NCBI RefSeq assembly: GCF_026212465.1
Contig: NC_080053.1
Location: 18,843,342 to 18,907,341 of the forward strand
DNA: 64,000 bases
Reading direction: 5' to 3'
Origin: Amaranthus tricolor
Taxonomy: Eukaryota > Streptophyta > Magnoliopsida > Caryophyllales > Amaranthaceae
Below the pieces are notes generated by a model. It was not told the origin of the DNA. It saw only the letters and a list, made by a program, of their open reading frames with translations, and did no database searches. The first letter of the stretch is position 1, and each line of letters begins with the position of its first letter. Below, piece after piece: positions 40,926 to 53,080 of this stretch. The position numbers were made by a program, and so were the translations under genes.

Positions 40926-41439
40926 AGCAAGTCTTGCGAGAGACCGCCTTACGGTGAGACCACTCCTACAACGGTAGCTCAATCATCCCAATTTTAATTT
41001 TTACAATTTAAGGTCAAAATTAATACCTTTAAGGTCAAAATTGGTGTCCTTAAACAATTATAACCGATCATTTATGATTTATTACTTAATGATCAGAAAT
41101 AATCACTTCAAGATTATAATTGATCCCTATATTGGTAATGACTTATAATTTAGCAGTATAAGCTTTAAATTGATCACTTTAAGGTTAAAACGGATTGATC
41201 ATTCAGGTTAAAGTTGTTCACTCTAATGTTATAAATTGATCACGTTATATATAACTGATCATTTTAATGTGTAAATTGATCACTTTAAAGTTAGAATTGT
41301 TCATTTTTAACAAGGTCATAATTGATACATTTTAAATTGAAATTGACCACTTTATGATCAGTATTGATCAGATTAAAATTGAAAATGGGTCGGCCCTTAT
41401 GTGTTTGGTCTCACAATAAGATGATCTTTCATGATAGTT
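40926..41439. repeat. inverted-repeat MITE-like element with GATCACTTTAA-type internal repeats
   Basis: The left end (GAGACCGCCTTACGGTGAGACC) and the reverse complement of the right end (AGATCATCTTATTGTGAGACC) form imperfect inverted repeats. The interior repeats TTGATCACTTTAA-like words about ten times. A shorter relative lies at 52917-53080. Confidence 0.5.
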
Positions 41440-42565
41440 CCTTTTTTTAATTACCAAACAAGTGATAGTCTAATTTTTATCCTTTCCACCCCCTCTCGTT
41501 TCCATCCAAATCCCCCCTACCAAACACACACCACACAATTCGAACACACAAAAACAACTCATTATGCGATAAACACCAAAGTTTCACAAATCATTATAAG
41601 CATTAATGCACATATGTATCATCTTAATTAGAAATATAATAGATAAAACACCAAATTAAACAAAAAAAAAATGCAATCAAATCAAAACTAACGCATCTAC
41701 AAAACAACTTGAAAACAATCCAAATCAAATTACACCATCAGTAAGGTATAAAAGTTTCATATTCCTAACAAAAATATCATATTTAAGAAAAATCGATTTA
41801 AGCGTACAACATACTTGGCATTCGCATACAATCATAAGAGTATAACGATTATAAAAAAAGTAAAGTACTTACCAGATGAAATCTCAAAACCTAGTTCACC
41901 GATGAAGAAAACGTAATTGAATGGGAAAGAGGGAAAAAATGGGGTAAGACTTGAATGTTCTACCAACTGAAGACTCTGCGGTTTTGAGGAGAGAGAAGAT
42001 TAATGAAGAACGTCGGAAAAAAGGGTTTTAGCGTTGGGTGAGTTTTTGTGGTGGATGTATTGGAAAATTGGAGCACTAAGTCTTTTACGGATCCATACAA
42101 ATAGCTTACTTATAATTTTTCTAAAAAATATTCACCAATTTATTATTATGGCCACTTTATTGTGAAATAACTACAATTGTACCAGTTTAAACTATATAAA
42201 AAGTTGTTTCTCATACAACTGGAAAATTGGTTTTTTATTGTTTTTTTTAGTAATGGACCTTTTGTATTTGACTCGTCCCATGTGAGATGGTATTATACTA
42301 AACAGGCTGAAAAGTAAATTGATTCTTTTATTTTTTAAAAAAATTAAATATTTGCCCGGCTTATATTAAACTGTGTAATCTAAAATAATTTTAATGAAAA
42401 ATCTGTCAAATTAGAGAGCAAAACGTCATACGTGCTACTCCATTTTGTCATTCGGGTGTTCATTTGTGACGACCCATTTTTTTCATGATTAAAAATTCTC
42501 AAATGATACTACGTGTAATTATTATAGCCACCTTATAATTTTAATATATACTTACAATTTTTAAT

Positions 42566-42750
42566 GAGAAAATTCTATGAAACTACCTATTCTATACCTG
42601 ATTTTGCAAAAAACTACCTTATCTAATTTTTTTTCCAAAAAACTACCTTATGTAATACTTATCTTTGCAAAAGAGTACCATTTGACGGATTCGAATGTTT
42701 GACCGTCAATACTAACGTTTGACTTTCACGTGTGAAGCACGTGCCCCTTT
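42566..42750 (+). repeat. MULE-1 left terminal inverted repeat
   Basis: About 185 bp closely matching the reverse complement of 47435-47620. It probably contains the promoter of the GRF gene, whose start codon is 187 bases further in. Confidence 0.92.
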
Positions 42751-42936
42751 TATAACCAGCCCTTCCTTCATTTCAGAAATTCCATGCCATTTTCTCGTTT
42801 TGCTGCTTCGAAAAAAGCCCTAATTTTTCCCCTCCTTCTTCGAAATCCCCCAAATTACTCCCCTTATTCTTCAAAAAAACCCTAAATTATTCTCGTTTTC
42901 CTTTGAAAAACCTTAAATTTTTGCTAGTAATTAGTA

Positions 42937-43374
42937 ATGTCATCTTCTTCTTCAACCCAAAACTCGAAACCTGAAAACTGTGGGTGTGGAGTTCCCTTTG
43001 CAAGGAGGGTTTCATGGACCAAGGAAAATCCAAGAAGAAGGTTTAAGAGTTGCGTTTTTTATGATCCTGATACAAATTGGAGGGGATGCAAAAAGTTTAA
43101 ATGGGTTGATCAACCTGAAAAGGCTGTTTGGCAAAGAGAAGTCACGAACAAGCTTGTGGAGGAGAAGCGACAATTGGCAACCGAAATCAAGATCTTGACA
43201 TCAAGGGTTTGTTGCTTGGAACATGAAAAGGAACAAGCAATTTCAGAAATTAAAAGGATTAAGAAGAAATGGATGAATGAGAGGAAGCATGGAAATCAGT
43301 TTACAAGCTTTGCATTAGGGTTTTTCGTTTGTTTTTTGTTAGTGTTTGTTGTATTAATCAAGGCTATTATTTGA
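42937..43374 (+). CDS. GRF zinc finger, coiled-coil, membrane-anchored protein of MULE-1
   Basis: This 145-residue protein begins with a Ser-rich stretch. A GRF-type zinc finger follows at residues 15-57: Cys15 and Cys17 (CGCG), an NPRRRFKSC segment with Cys39, and Cys51 followed by FKW. In other proteins GRF fingers bind single-stranded nucleic acid. Residues about 62-115 are rich in Glu, Lys and Leu and should form a coiled coil. Residues about 122-143 (FALGFFVCFLLVFVVLIKA) form one hydrophobic membrane segment at the C-terminus. The frame is open, without introns, and lies between the left inverted repeat and the transposase, convergent with it. Its role in transposition is unknown. GRF proteins of this layout are numerous in plants and often unassigned. 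Confidence 0.85.
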   Translation: MSSSSSTQNSKPENCGCGVPFARRVSWTKENPRRRFKSCVFYDPDTNWRGCKKFKWVDQPEKAVWQREVTNKLVEEKRQLATEIKILTSRVCCLEHEKEQAISEIKRIKKKWMNERKHGNQFTSFALGFFVCFLLVFVVLIKAII

Positions 43375-43499
43375 AGTTTAGGACCTATTTAAGAATAATT
43401 GTAACAGTGATTTGGGTATTGTAAATTGATCATGATCATTGAATGAATTAAGATTTTATTTTTTCAATTTAATTTCTTTTGCAGGAACTGTAAATACAC

Positions 43500-43860
43500 T
43501 TTTGTTAATGTAATGTGGGTTGTGTTTGCTGTTTGTTGTTTGCTGTGTTTGTTTGTTTGCTGTGGGTTTGCTGTTTGGTGTGTGTTTGCTGTGTATGGTT
43601 AATGTAATGTGGGTTGTTGTGGTTGCTGTGTGTTTGATGTTTTTGGTGTGTTTGGTGTTTGCTGTTTGATGTGTACCTATTCTATGATGTTTTCAACTTG
43701 CTGTTTGGCTCAGTAGCAATGTACATTAGATGAACATGCCATTTCAGCAAGTTGCTGTGTTTATGTTTGGCTCAGTAGCTCTAATGTGTGTGGTGTTTTT
43801 GTTTGGTGTTTGCTGTGTTTACTTAACCTTTTCAATCATTCAGCAAGTTGCTGTCATGCT
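43500..43860. repeat. GTTTGCTGT-rich low-complexity tract in MULE-1
   Basis: Irregular repetition of GTTTGCTGTGTTTG and GTTTGGTGT words lies downstream of the GRF gene, probably in or beyond its 3' end. No coding potential. Confidence 0.8.
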
Positions 43861-43915
43861 CAACACAATCACACTTCCTTAAACAAAATGATCTTAAACA
43901 TGATCTGAACATGAT

Positions 43916-44232
43916 GAACATTGATCTGAAAACTGATTTGAACATTGATTCAACACAATCAGTTCAGCACAGCACATATTACTTATCAATTGCTCTGAAC
44001 ATTGATCTGCACATTGATTCAAGGGTGTCTCAGTATGAACATTGATCTGAACACTGATTTGAACATTGATTCAACACAATCAGTTCAGCACAGCACATAT
44101 TACTTATCAATTGCTCTGAACATTGATCTGCACATTGATTCAAGGGTGTCTCAGTATGAACATTGATCTGAACACTGATTTGAACATTGATTCAACACAA
44201 TCAGTTCAGCACAGCACAGCACAGAACATTGA
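43916..44232. repeat. 121 bp tandem repeat, about 2.6 copies, between the MULE-1 genes
   Basis: GAACATTGATCTGAA recurs at 43916, 44037 and 44158, giving a 121 bp period. The unit is nearly identical between copies and contains a sub-repeat of GAACATTGAT. It lies between the ends of the two convergent genes. Confidence 0.93.
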
Positions 44233-44325
44233 TTTGAACATTTGATTACATGCTGTTCATCTCAAAACACAGTATATGTCTTACATTAATTCAGCACATT
44301 AAATTCAAAGAAACAAAGTACATTC

Positions 44326-47059
44326 TCAATTCAAATACAGCTCTATATTTGACTTTGTTGATCCACTATACATGAAGTGGATGCTGTTGTTCCGGTTTGT
44401 TTGTTGACTGCTGGTGCAAGGAGTTCCCATTTTAGGCCTTCCACCCTTTGACTTCCTCCCTGTTGGATGTGATTTTGCTGGATTCTTGCATTTTCTTTTG
44501 TTGTGGCCTAACTCACCGCAATTACCACATCTTCGTTGCTTGAATTCTCGAACAACATTTACAGGCTTGTTACCTCCTTTACCTTCATCGTTTTCCTTTT
44601 TTCTTTTCTTCATTTTAGGCCTTCCAGGCATCTTTCGAAATGGTGGAGGAAGAGGTTTTGCTAAAGTGGTTGTCGGCCACATTTCGCGTCCTGGCATACC
44701 ATAAAACTTAGGAGCATACGTCTTTGCATACGTTTCTACAAGATACGCCTGATGGACAAATTCACTAGCATCCAATTTTCTAATACAAATACAAGCCATG
44801 GCATGTTTGCAAGGGATCCCAAGAAAATTCCAACTTCCACAAAGGCATGTCTTATTGGTCAAGTTCACAACGTAACTTTTTTCATCATCATCCACCTCAA
44901 ACTCAGACACATCCACTGGGATTACCTTCAAACCATATATTTCCTTTGAATTTTTTTCAATCATTTTGGAGATAGCTGGCATCAACACACCTCTAAAGTT
45001 ACCCAACCCTTCTCTTTTGGCTGCACTCCGTTGCATCACATATCTCCTAATCCACTCCATAAGAGAAATAATGGGCTTCCCCCTAGCTTCTACTAACACA
45101 TTATTAAATGATTCACAACAATTATTTAACAACATCCCAGACTTACTCCTAATAGGAAAAGCATGCCTAGACCAGTGTTTAGCAGGAATAGCAGCTAGAT
45201 ATTCATATGCTTGAACAGAAATATTCTTTATTTCATTCATTTCTCTATCAAAATCAAACTGTAAAAGGTAAATTATTACTAATTAGTTCGACATTAAAAT
45301 CAAACTGTAAAAGGTAAATTATGACACATCCATACCTTGTTGTAAGCTCTTGCTGCTTTCCAAAAGTGATGCTTGTACAACTCTCCAGGGAACTTAATCT
45401 TAAAGTTAGCCCATATATGCCTACAGCAAAACCTAATTTCGGCTTCAGGAATCACTGCGTTTAAAGCTTCAATCAAACCCTACATTGTGAACACATTAGT
45501 ATTTAGAATGTTAATTACAATTCAAACAAATTATAGAAATCAAGTAACTACGTGCATACCTTTTGCCTATCGCTCATGAAGGTAAAATCTTCACATCCTG
45601 CTTGCACCCAACTACTTGATGAACTAACCGACTTTAGGTCTTCTATAAGGAGATTTAGAAACCAAGTCCAAGTTTCTACGTTTTCTGTTTCGACGACAGC
45701 CCATGCAACAGGGAAGATGTTATTGTTCCCATCCTTACCTACAGCGGTAAGCAAAACCCCAGGGAATTGTCCCTTCAAATGCGCCCCATCAACACATATA
45801 ATAGGCCTACAGCCAGCAACAAAACCCTCCTTACATGCTGGCAAACATATATACATCCTTTGAAACAAGGGTGGAGGTGTCTCTATTCCGATGCATTTGA
45901 CGATTGCAGTGCTTCCAGGGTTATACCTCCTTATTGCTTCCGCATAATCCCACACCCTGCTATACTCTTCACTAGCATCACCAACTAACATTTTCTTTGC
46001 AATTCTTTTAGCCATGTAGCACTTAGAGTATTTCACTTCACAACCTAACTCCCTGTTTACCCGTTTCTTAAATGCCTTTAATTCCCAATTTGGATTTTCC
46101 CTCCAATCCTGTATGTATTTCTCAGCTAAATACAAAGCAGTGACTTTGTTATTTTGGTGTTGGTGACCACAAGTGTGCTCGGGAAAATAACTCCTTATTT
46201 GAAGTGTCTCCTCATCTTTCAACTTCACAGCATGAACCTTAAAACAACACTTCTTATCGTTCCCACAAACACAGTTCACAATTCTACCTTTCAATTTAAC
46301 GCAATCGCATCTATTGTAGCAATACACAGTTATCCTATTTCTACCATTATGCAGGTAACAATAATTGTAAGCACATTCAATAGCATGGTACCTTAACGCT
46401 TTTCTAAAGACATATGTAGAAGGAAACTTAAGGCCTAAAGACAAAATGATCTTACCCTTAAAATCAACCTCAGGATTGAATGTAGGATAGCTTGCTATAC
46501 CTTCCTCATCAACATTCAATGCACCCAAATCAACATCATCAAGCTCCAATTCATCATCATTAACGTATATGTCTCTATTGTTTTCCTCATCAACCTCCTT
46601 ATCTACTAACAATCTAATTTCATCATCACCTATAAACACATCATCGAGACCATAAACTACATTTTCTGCAAACAAATCTGAAACATGCTCATATTCATCC
46701 TCATCACCGCAACTGTAATCATCATCACTGCTAACCTCAGATTCAGAAAGTTGTTGTTGTAGGGTTAAACCTCTCTCAATTGGTGTAAGGTTTAGGGTTG
46801 AAATAGCATCTGAGTTATTTGTTTTAGATCTAGGGTTAGCACTTACACATTCTTTATAACCCGTATATGTGTTTGGTGGTCCCATTTCCCCAACATCAAC
46901 AACTATATTTGCTCTTTCCAGGTCATCCACAACCTCATGTGCCACATCATTTCTTTCAAGCTCCACCTCATCTGTCCTAACATTGACCAACTCATTTGCC
47001 AACTCAGAATGCTGCATTTTCGAAGTACTTGCTTTTTTCCAGATTTTCAATTTCTTCAT
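44326..47059 (-). CDS. MURA-type MULE transposase, three exons, intact
   Basis: It catalyses cut-and-paste transposition of the MULE in the nucleus. Exons 47059-45560, 45479-45336 and 45258-44326 join in phase 0 with GT-AG introns to 858 codons without a break. Layout: acidic N-terminal third, a MuDR-type DNA-binding region at about 200-350, then the MULE transposase core. The probable DDE triad is Asp424 (CVDGAHLKG), Asp497 (MSDRQK) and Glu597 (NNCCESFNN). A SWIM zinc finger uses Cys686, Cys688, Cys698 and His700 (CLCGSWNFLGIPCKH). A CCHC zinc knuckle lies at 792-805 (CGNCGELGHNKRKC), after a Lys-rich tract. The start codon is the first ATG inside the right inverted repeat's inner border. 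The second intron contains a 26 bp direct repeat. It is convergent with the GRF gene. Confidence 0.94.
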
Positions 47060-47434
47060 GTTACTGATTTATCTAATTTAAGGAACCATTATACATTATT
47101 CTCAAACAACAATAATCAATTAACAAATGACAACATAAAAATAAGAAATTAATAACGAAAATTACAGCAGCCATTGAAATAAAGGAGCGAAATTACAGAC
47201 AAAAAAAATTTCAACAACGAAGAAAAGATCCTTAATTGAGTGGTGCTACATACCTCTAAATGTTAGATGCTTCAGCTGGAAGATGTCTCAAGGAAGAAGG
47301 GAGCGAATTGGAGAGCTTTGCACAGCTTTTTCGAAGAAGATAACCCGATTTTTTCGAAGAAGAAGAGAAAAGATAAGCTTTTTCGAAGAAGGTTTCTGAA
47401 ATGAACAGCAGCAATGAAGAAGGTTTGCTAAATA

Positions 47435-47620
47435 ATGGGTCACGTGCGTCACACGTGATAGTCAAAGTTAGTTTTGACGGTCAAAACTAACCTTTCCGTT
47501 AAAAGGTACTCTTTTGCAAACATAAGTATTACATAAGGTAGTTTTTTGGAAAAAAAAAATTAGATAAGGTAGTTTTTTGCAAAATCATGTATAGAATAGG
47601 TAGTTTTATAGAATTTTCTC
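47435..47620 (-). repeat. MULE-1 right terminal inverted repeat
   Basis: It mirrors 42566-42750 with a handful of mismatches and small gaps. It lies about 380 bases upstream of the transposase start codon and probably drives it. Confidence 0.92.
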
Positions 47621-47629
47621 ATTTTTAAT

Positions 47630-50600
47630 TGATTATTTATATAATTTTTAAGTAATATTTTATAATTTTAAAATGACTAATTATAAATTTAAAATGGTTA
47701 ATTTTTATCAAAGTGATCCTTACTATCTAAAGTGTTTATTTGCAGTTTTAGGGTGATATATATTATAATCTTAAAATAATCGTTTATAACGTTAAATAAT
47801 TATTTATAACTTAAAGTGATCAATTAAAATAAATTAATTATATGGGTTCCTCTCATTAAAAGATAGTCTTATACAATGATACAAGTGTGATTTAAATGTT
47901 AAATTAATATTAAAATAAATTAATGCTAAATTAATCTTTAAATGATCAATTAGAATGAATTGATTATGTAATCACCTCGAATTATGAAGGCAAATACTAA
48001 CTGGAATTTAGAATTAATCAAGCGGAAGCTTGCTTTTGCCAACACAATTAAGGGGTTACTTAAAGATCAAACCAATATCCAAGTATAATACTTGACCAAA
48101 CCAAAGCAATATAACGGAAGTCTTAACTGTCCAAAATATAGGAAAATTACAACCAAATCGAAATAAGTCTAAAGTTCAAATTACATCCTTAAAATAGTCT
48201 AAATCTAAACTAATGTCTCTCAAATACAATAAAGTGATCTAAACAAAGGGGGAGTCATACTCCAACTCGGGTCCATCTTCCGCTCGCATATCCATTCTCC
48301 GTCAAGGTGCCACAAGGGTTTACTCAAAAAACAAAACCATTGAAAAAACATACAAAGCATAGTATCAGCAAAAAGGCTAAGTATAAACACACTAGTGTCC
48401 ATCAAACAAGTTATTAAAACCTTTTTTATTTGAGTAAATTCATTTTGAAATATGCTTTTTCATTTGATAAATCATATTATCATTCAAACCCAGTTCAATG
48501 GCACTATAGTCATTTCAAATTCTCATTTTTCATCATAAATCATGAGATGTCAATGGATCCAAATCAATTTCAAACTCAGATCATAAGTTTACATGGGTAC
48601 TCTGTAAGTCATACTGTGACTCGTTTGGTAGTCGGTCTACCGTCTGCGACATGTCCGGCAAGTGTAACACAATGGTATTGTGAACAATACACGCTCAGCA
48701 TTGGTAAGCCCTTTAATCATGCACACAACATTTGTTGTGGCATATGTACCCGCCATTTAGGCTAAAACATTTTTGTATATAATATATATCTTGTAATTTT
48801 AATAGCATTTGAAAGTCAAAAATATTAACATTTTCCATATGATAAACATTTTTTATTTGCACATAGCAAAATATACTTTATTTGCGACTTAGCAAAATCA
48901 AATCATAATATTTCCCACATGGGTAAAACATGCTTAGCATAATCATATCATCAAATATAACCTTTGTATTATATTGGGGCATTACTAGCATGTATGAAAA
49001 TGCATCGTAACAAAAAGTGATTAACGTTTAATACGATTTTTCAAGGAAAGCACTAAAATGTTTCGTTTCAATCCTTCTTAAAGTAAATATAACTTAAAAG
49101 GGTTTTGAAATTCATTCAAAACAACTAGAATATGATTCGTAAGTCTATAAAATCATTATGACAGAAGATTTCATAAAACACTATTTTCTTAAATACGAGA
49201 TAGTTTTGCCGGTAATAAAATCTATAATTGATTTACAAAATACATATTAATTCTCGAACAAGGCCCAAATTAATCAAGTCATTATAATACCTTATTTAAA
49301 ATGAATTTAAGGTTGTCCCATCAGATTATAATTGGTTATGCGAATTTAAAACGATCTCACGATGATTTTCGACAATTTAGGTATCTACCGTTATTTAAAT
49401 GGAGTCTTAAATCCGTAAAATTTATAAACCATCTAAGTTAAACTTATTTTATACTATGAGGCAGTAGGTTATTAATATAATTATAAATTTTTTATATAGG
49501 TCTATTTTTACCCAAATTTAATTAACAATATTACACCTTTTAATAAATAAATATTTTCTATTAATTTGATAAATTAGTAAATAATTAATAAATCTATTTT
49601 ATAAAATTATACCAAAGTCTAGAAGTCATATAACATGTTTATTAGGCCATTTGAACTTATAAAAGTTATGTATGATGTTTTATTATTTTGTATAGACATT
49701 TTATCGATAAATAGAATAAAATAGGTTTAAAATTATTTGAGTGCGAATAAAATATCATAAAAATTCTATGATGTTTCAAAAGCTATTTTAAGGGGTATAT
49801 AATTTTAAATAACCTTTAAAATTATGTGGGGTATTTTTAATAATTAATATCGTTATTTTACCAATAAACCAAATAAAATTTATTCAAGTCCATATATGGT
49901 CACGAAAATGCATATAAATTTTTGAACATGTATCTACTATTTATATAAGCGTCTCATAAAACTTTCATGTCCAAAGACATCATTTAGTATTTATTTTATA
50001 TTTTACTGTTTTCTCACTTACCGATTATTAATAACCGAGTAAAAACTATTAAGGTCTTTAAATGTCAATGAAACCTTCCCAAACTTTTACTAATTTTACT
50101 TACTGTCCATATGAGTATGTGATAAAAATTTCAAGTCCATATGTTTTTGTTTGGTAATTATTTTATATTTTACCATTTTACAATTTACCGTTAAACAATT
50201 TAACGATTACTCAAGAATCATGTAAAAATTCCAAACTAAATATATTCTGGCTAAATCTTGTTGGAGACATAATAATTTTTATTAATTATTTTTGACGATG
50301 AAAAGTTCATCTAATACCATGTTTTATAATAAGAATATTTAACACCTTAAAATCCATTAAAATATAAGTTTAACGAATAATCTCAACAAAAAGTATCCAA
50401 ATAGATTTTCTTAACATATAGCTACTGGAAATTTCTTTTGAAATGAATTTCAAATATTTTCAAATTTATATAATCATTTCCATCACGATAACTTTCAAAA
50501 AGTAGTGTTAAACATGCCTTTAAACATACAATAATTTATAAAATCAACATGCATGACGCCCACAATAATAATACATCTAACAAATTATTCCATACTCAAA

Positions 50601-52361
50601 ATTATCATTTTGACATCATTTTTCAAGATTTAAGAACTTCTATTTGGAATTTTATTTTTAAAACAAGTTTATACACAAACTTTTCCAACTTGTTCTTAAA
50701 TCCATTAAAAATCACTCCATGTGACATACCTCGACCCCAAGCCTATATACATATTCCGCAAGCTCCTACGTAAGCTCCTATCCATTCTTAGAAGTGGTTC
50801 CAACTTCGGGTCCTTGCCTTCAAGTCTGAACTCCAACTCTTCAACTAACATATTGCATTCATCCAAAAATCAATAATAATTTTGGATTTCTAACATGCAT
50901 TTAACTTTCCTTAGTTGGAGTTGTTAGACTAATACTTGTGATGATTTTGACATATTTGAAGCATACTTATTATGTTGAGTAAATATACTTAATTAAGTCC
51001 CATAATTTTATTTAAATCCTTAAAGTAAGAAAATTTATAAGTTTGCGGAAATACATTTCCTTACTTTCCAACTTTTATAGATTTATACAAGTGATGATTC
51101 TTCCTCTTTTTAGTCATAAAATATATCTTTATAGCATACTTGATTTATGAGAAAGATTTCATACAAAAATCATTTTTATATGTACTTGTTCTAGTATAAG
51201 TTGTAAAAACAAAGTTTGTAAACTTGAATTTATAATACCTTGTAAGAATGCTCCAAAGTGATATGGATGAAGTATAATAAAATGAATAATGTTTTTATGA
51301 AGTTTTTATGTTCATAAACTTCATATAAATAGTCTTTTTGTAAGTTTTTTTTAAGGAAATGAAAGTATTTTTGTTGGAGGTAATTAGAGATGGCCTTGTA
51401 TGTGTTTATATGAATACCTTGAGGAGTATATGATGATTTTATTAATTTGGACAACAACTATTATGCTCTAAAATGGGTGTTTTTCAAGTTGTTTTAGTGA
51501 GATTTTGAAGTAGAAAACATGTGGGACTTGTAGAGGTATTTGAGGAAAGTTGTTTGAATGAGTTTGTGAGTGTATTAAGTGACAATTTATGAGTGAAATG
51601 AAGATGATGGAGGGGCTGATTTTCTACAGAAAAAATCATATTCTTTGGCCCTTGTATTTGGTCTTTGCATGCGTGTAATGATGCCCAACATTGACTAGGA
51701 CAAGAGGGGGTCTTGGGTAAAACATTTAGCTTATGTGTGTTAGTGAATAAAGAGTATGCAATGGAGGAGAATGGGGTAGCTATAGCTGGTTGGTTTTAGT
51801 TGTTGGGAGGTGATCTTTGTCCCCAAATTGATCTATTATATTGTAGGAAATGTTTATCTAAGATAGTTTAAGCTTTGGGTAAAAATTGTTGTACATGTAA
51901 CAAGTTATGTAACATGTACTTCATGTTTAAAAATCACTTGTATATGTTTATGAAATATTTAATTTATTCTCAACATGGATAAATAAAGTTTTCGGATAAG
52001 TATTATAATTATCCCGAAACGTTATGAGTAGTTGCTCAACTTTAAGTTTTATCTCCAAAGTTTACATTACTTGTTACACTTCATAACTACGTTACGAGTT
52101 GACAAGTTTTTAATCATCGTAGAAAATTTTCCAATTACCAGTAGCACTAATTAAATTTTAATTAGTAATGAACAAATATATAAAAAAAATTAGACGCAAA
52201 AAACGACTAATGAAATCTCATTAATAATACGACTATTTCAGATTATAATAATAATGATAATAGTAATTATTTCTCATTAAATTGATTTGCATTTTTTTTC
52301 ACTTTTTAACTCAATAGATTCATTCAACTATATGATTTTTCTTTACTTTTTGAAAAACTTA
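47630..52361. other. long gene-free stretch, possibly decayed retrotransposon
   Basis: No protein homology, RNA gene or clean terminal repeat was recognised. 47640-47860 is rich in GATCA/TTAAAGTGATC words like those of the MITE at 40926. From about 47968 (TGTAATCACCTCG) to about 52140 the sequence has the texture of a large non-coding LTR-type repeat. A stretch at 48590-48770 has higher GC content. Ends and duplication were not established. Confidence 0.4.
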
Positions 52362-52672
52362 CGATCCGTTTGGTAGGTGCTATTAAACGGTAGTAATGAA
52401 AATGAAAACTAGTGTAATTTTGGTTGAAAAATCTCTTGACTACCTCGATGGTCATACTTGTTTAACTTCAATCATTTCATTTTCTTCATAAATTTCATTT
52501 CAATGCATTATCATTGGAAGAAGTAGTATTAGGTGGTAATGAAAATTTGTAAACAAAAAAAAATTTTTAAGATTAAAGTTTCACCATGAGAATGACATGA
52601 AACTTTTAATGAAATTTTACAATAAAAATCATTCCTACAATCACTATTTGGTACCACTAATCAAACAGATCG
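52362..52672. mobile_element. Tourist-like MITE (PIF/Harbinger-derived)
   Basis: This 311 bp element begins CGATCCGTTTGGT and ends ATCAAACAGATCG as an imperfect inverted repeat. It is flanked by TTA on both sides (52359-52361 and 52673-52675). It is non-coding. TTA duplication and length fit Tourist MITEs. Confidence 0.8.
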
Positions 52673-52916
52673 TTAGGTGTTTATTTCACTAAAACAAGAT
52701 AAATTGAAAAATCTTTTTATTGAAAAAGGCCACAAACTCAAATTAATTTATATGTTCCAGTATCAAATCAATTCACCATTAAAAAAAATTAATTAGGTTT
52801 CCAGCGATTCTTTTTTAAAGAACAGAACCTCAATGGCTCTATTTACTTAGTTTTTCAATAAAAATTCATCTTACATGGATAATATTGTGGGAATTGGGAA
52901 ATAAAATTTCAGTTTG

Positions 52917-53080
52917 TCTTGTATGAAACCGTCTCACCGTGAGACGAGTACATATAATTAACTTAATTCTATAATCAATCACTTTATAATTGTAAGTGAT
53001 CATTTTAATGCACTATATGTACATAGTCTAACCCTGTATAGATTTTCTCACTATAAAACTGTCTCATTTAATAATTATTG
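52917..53080. repeat. short GTCTCACxGTGAGAC inverted-repeat element
   Basis: The left end GAAACCGTCTCACCGTGAGA and the right end, inverted, AATGAGACAGTTTTATAGTG are imperfect inverted repeats of about 26 bp around an AT-rich centre with GATCATTTTAA words. It is a shorter relative of the 40926-41439 element. Confidence 0.5.

Larger units (their letters stand above)
38462..42060 (-). other. LETM1 5' leader: probable UTR exon and 3.3 kb UTR intron
   Basis: On the minus strand a strong donor, CATCTG|GTAAGTACTT, lies at 41873/41872, preceded by pyrimidine-rich, leader-like sequence up to about 42060. A likely acceptor (AACAG) lies near 38580, about 120 bases before the start codon. The intron holds LINE, MITE and LTR-like debris. 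No start codon with a long frame is present in the putative first exon. The transcription start is inferred. Confidence 0.5.
42566..47620 (-). mobile_element. intact-looking 5.06 kb Mutator-like element (MULE-1)
   Basis: The ends GAGAAAATTCTATGAAACTA and, inverted, GAGAAAATTCTATAAAACTA open terminal inverted repeats that stay closely matched for about 185 bp. They include ACTACCTTATCTAATTTTTT and CACGTGTGA-type words. The 9 bp sequence ATTTTTAAT flanks both sides exactly (42557-42565 and 47621-47629). Inside are two convergent genes: an 858-residue MURA-type transposase (minus) and a 145-residue GRF zinc-finger protein (plus). The perfect duplication, matched ends and open frames suggest a recent insertion. 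It lies about 0.5 kb upstream of the LETM1 leader. Confidence 0.95.

Noticed and set aside
43916..44232. CRISPR-like array
   Set aside because: The repeats are adjacent 121 bp copies without distinct spacers, in a plant transposon.
44414..46396. Several plus-strand frames of 65-103 codons
   Set aside because: They are shadows of the MULE-1 transposase exons on the minus strand.
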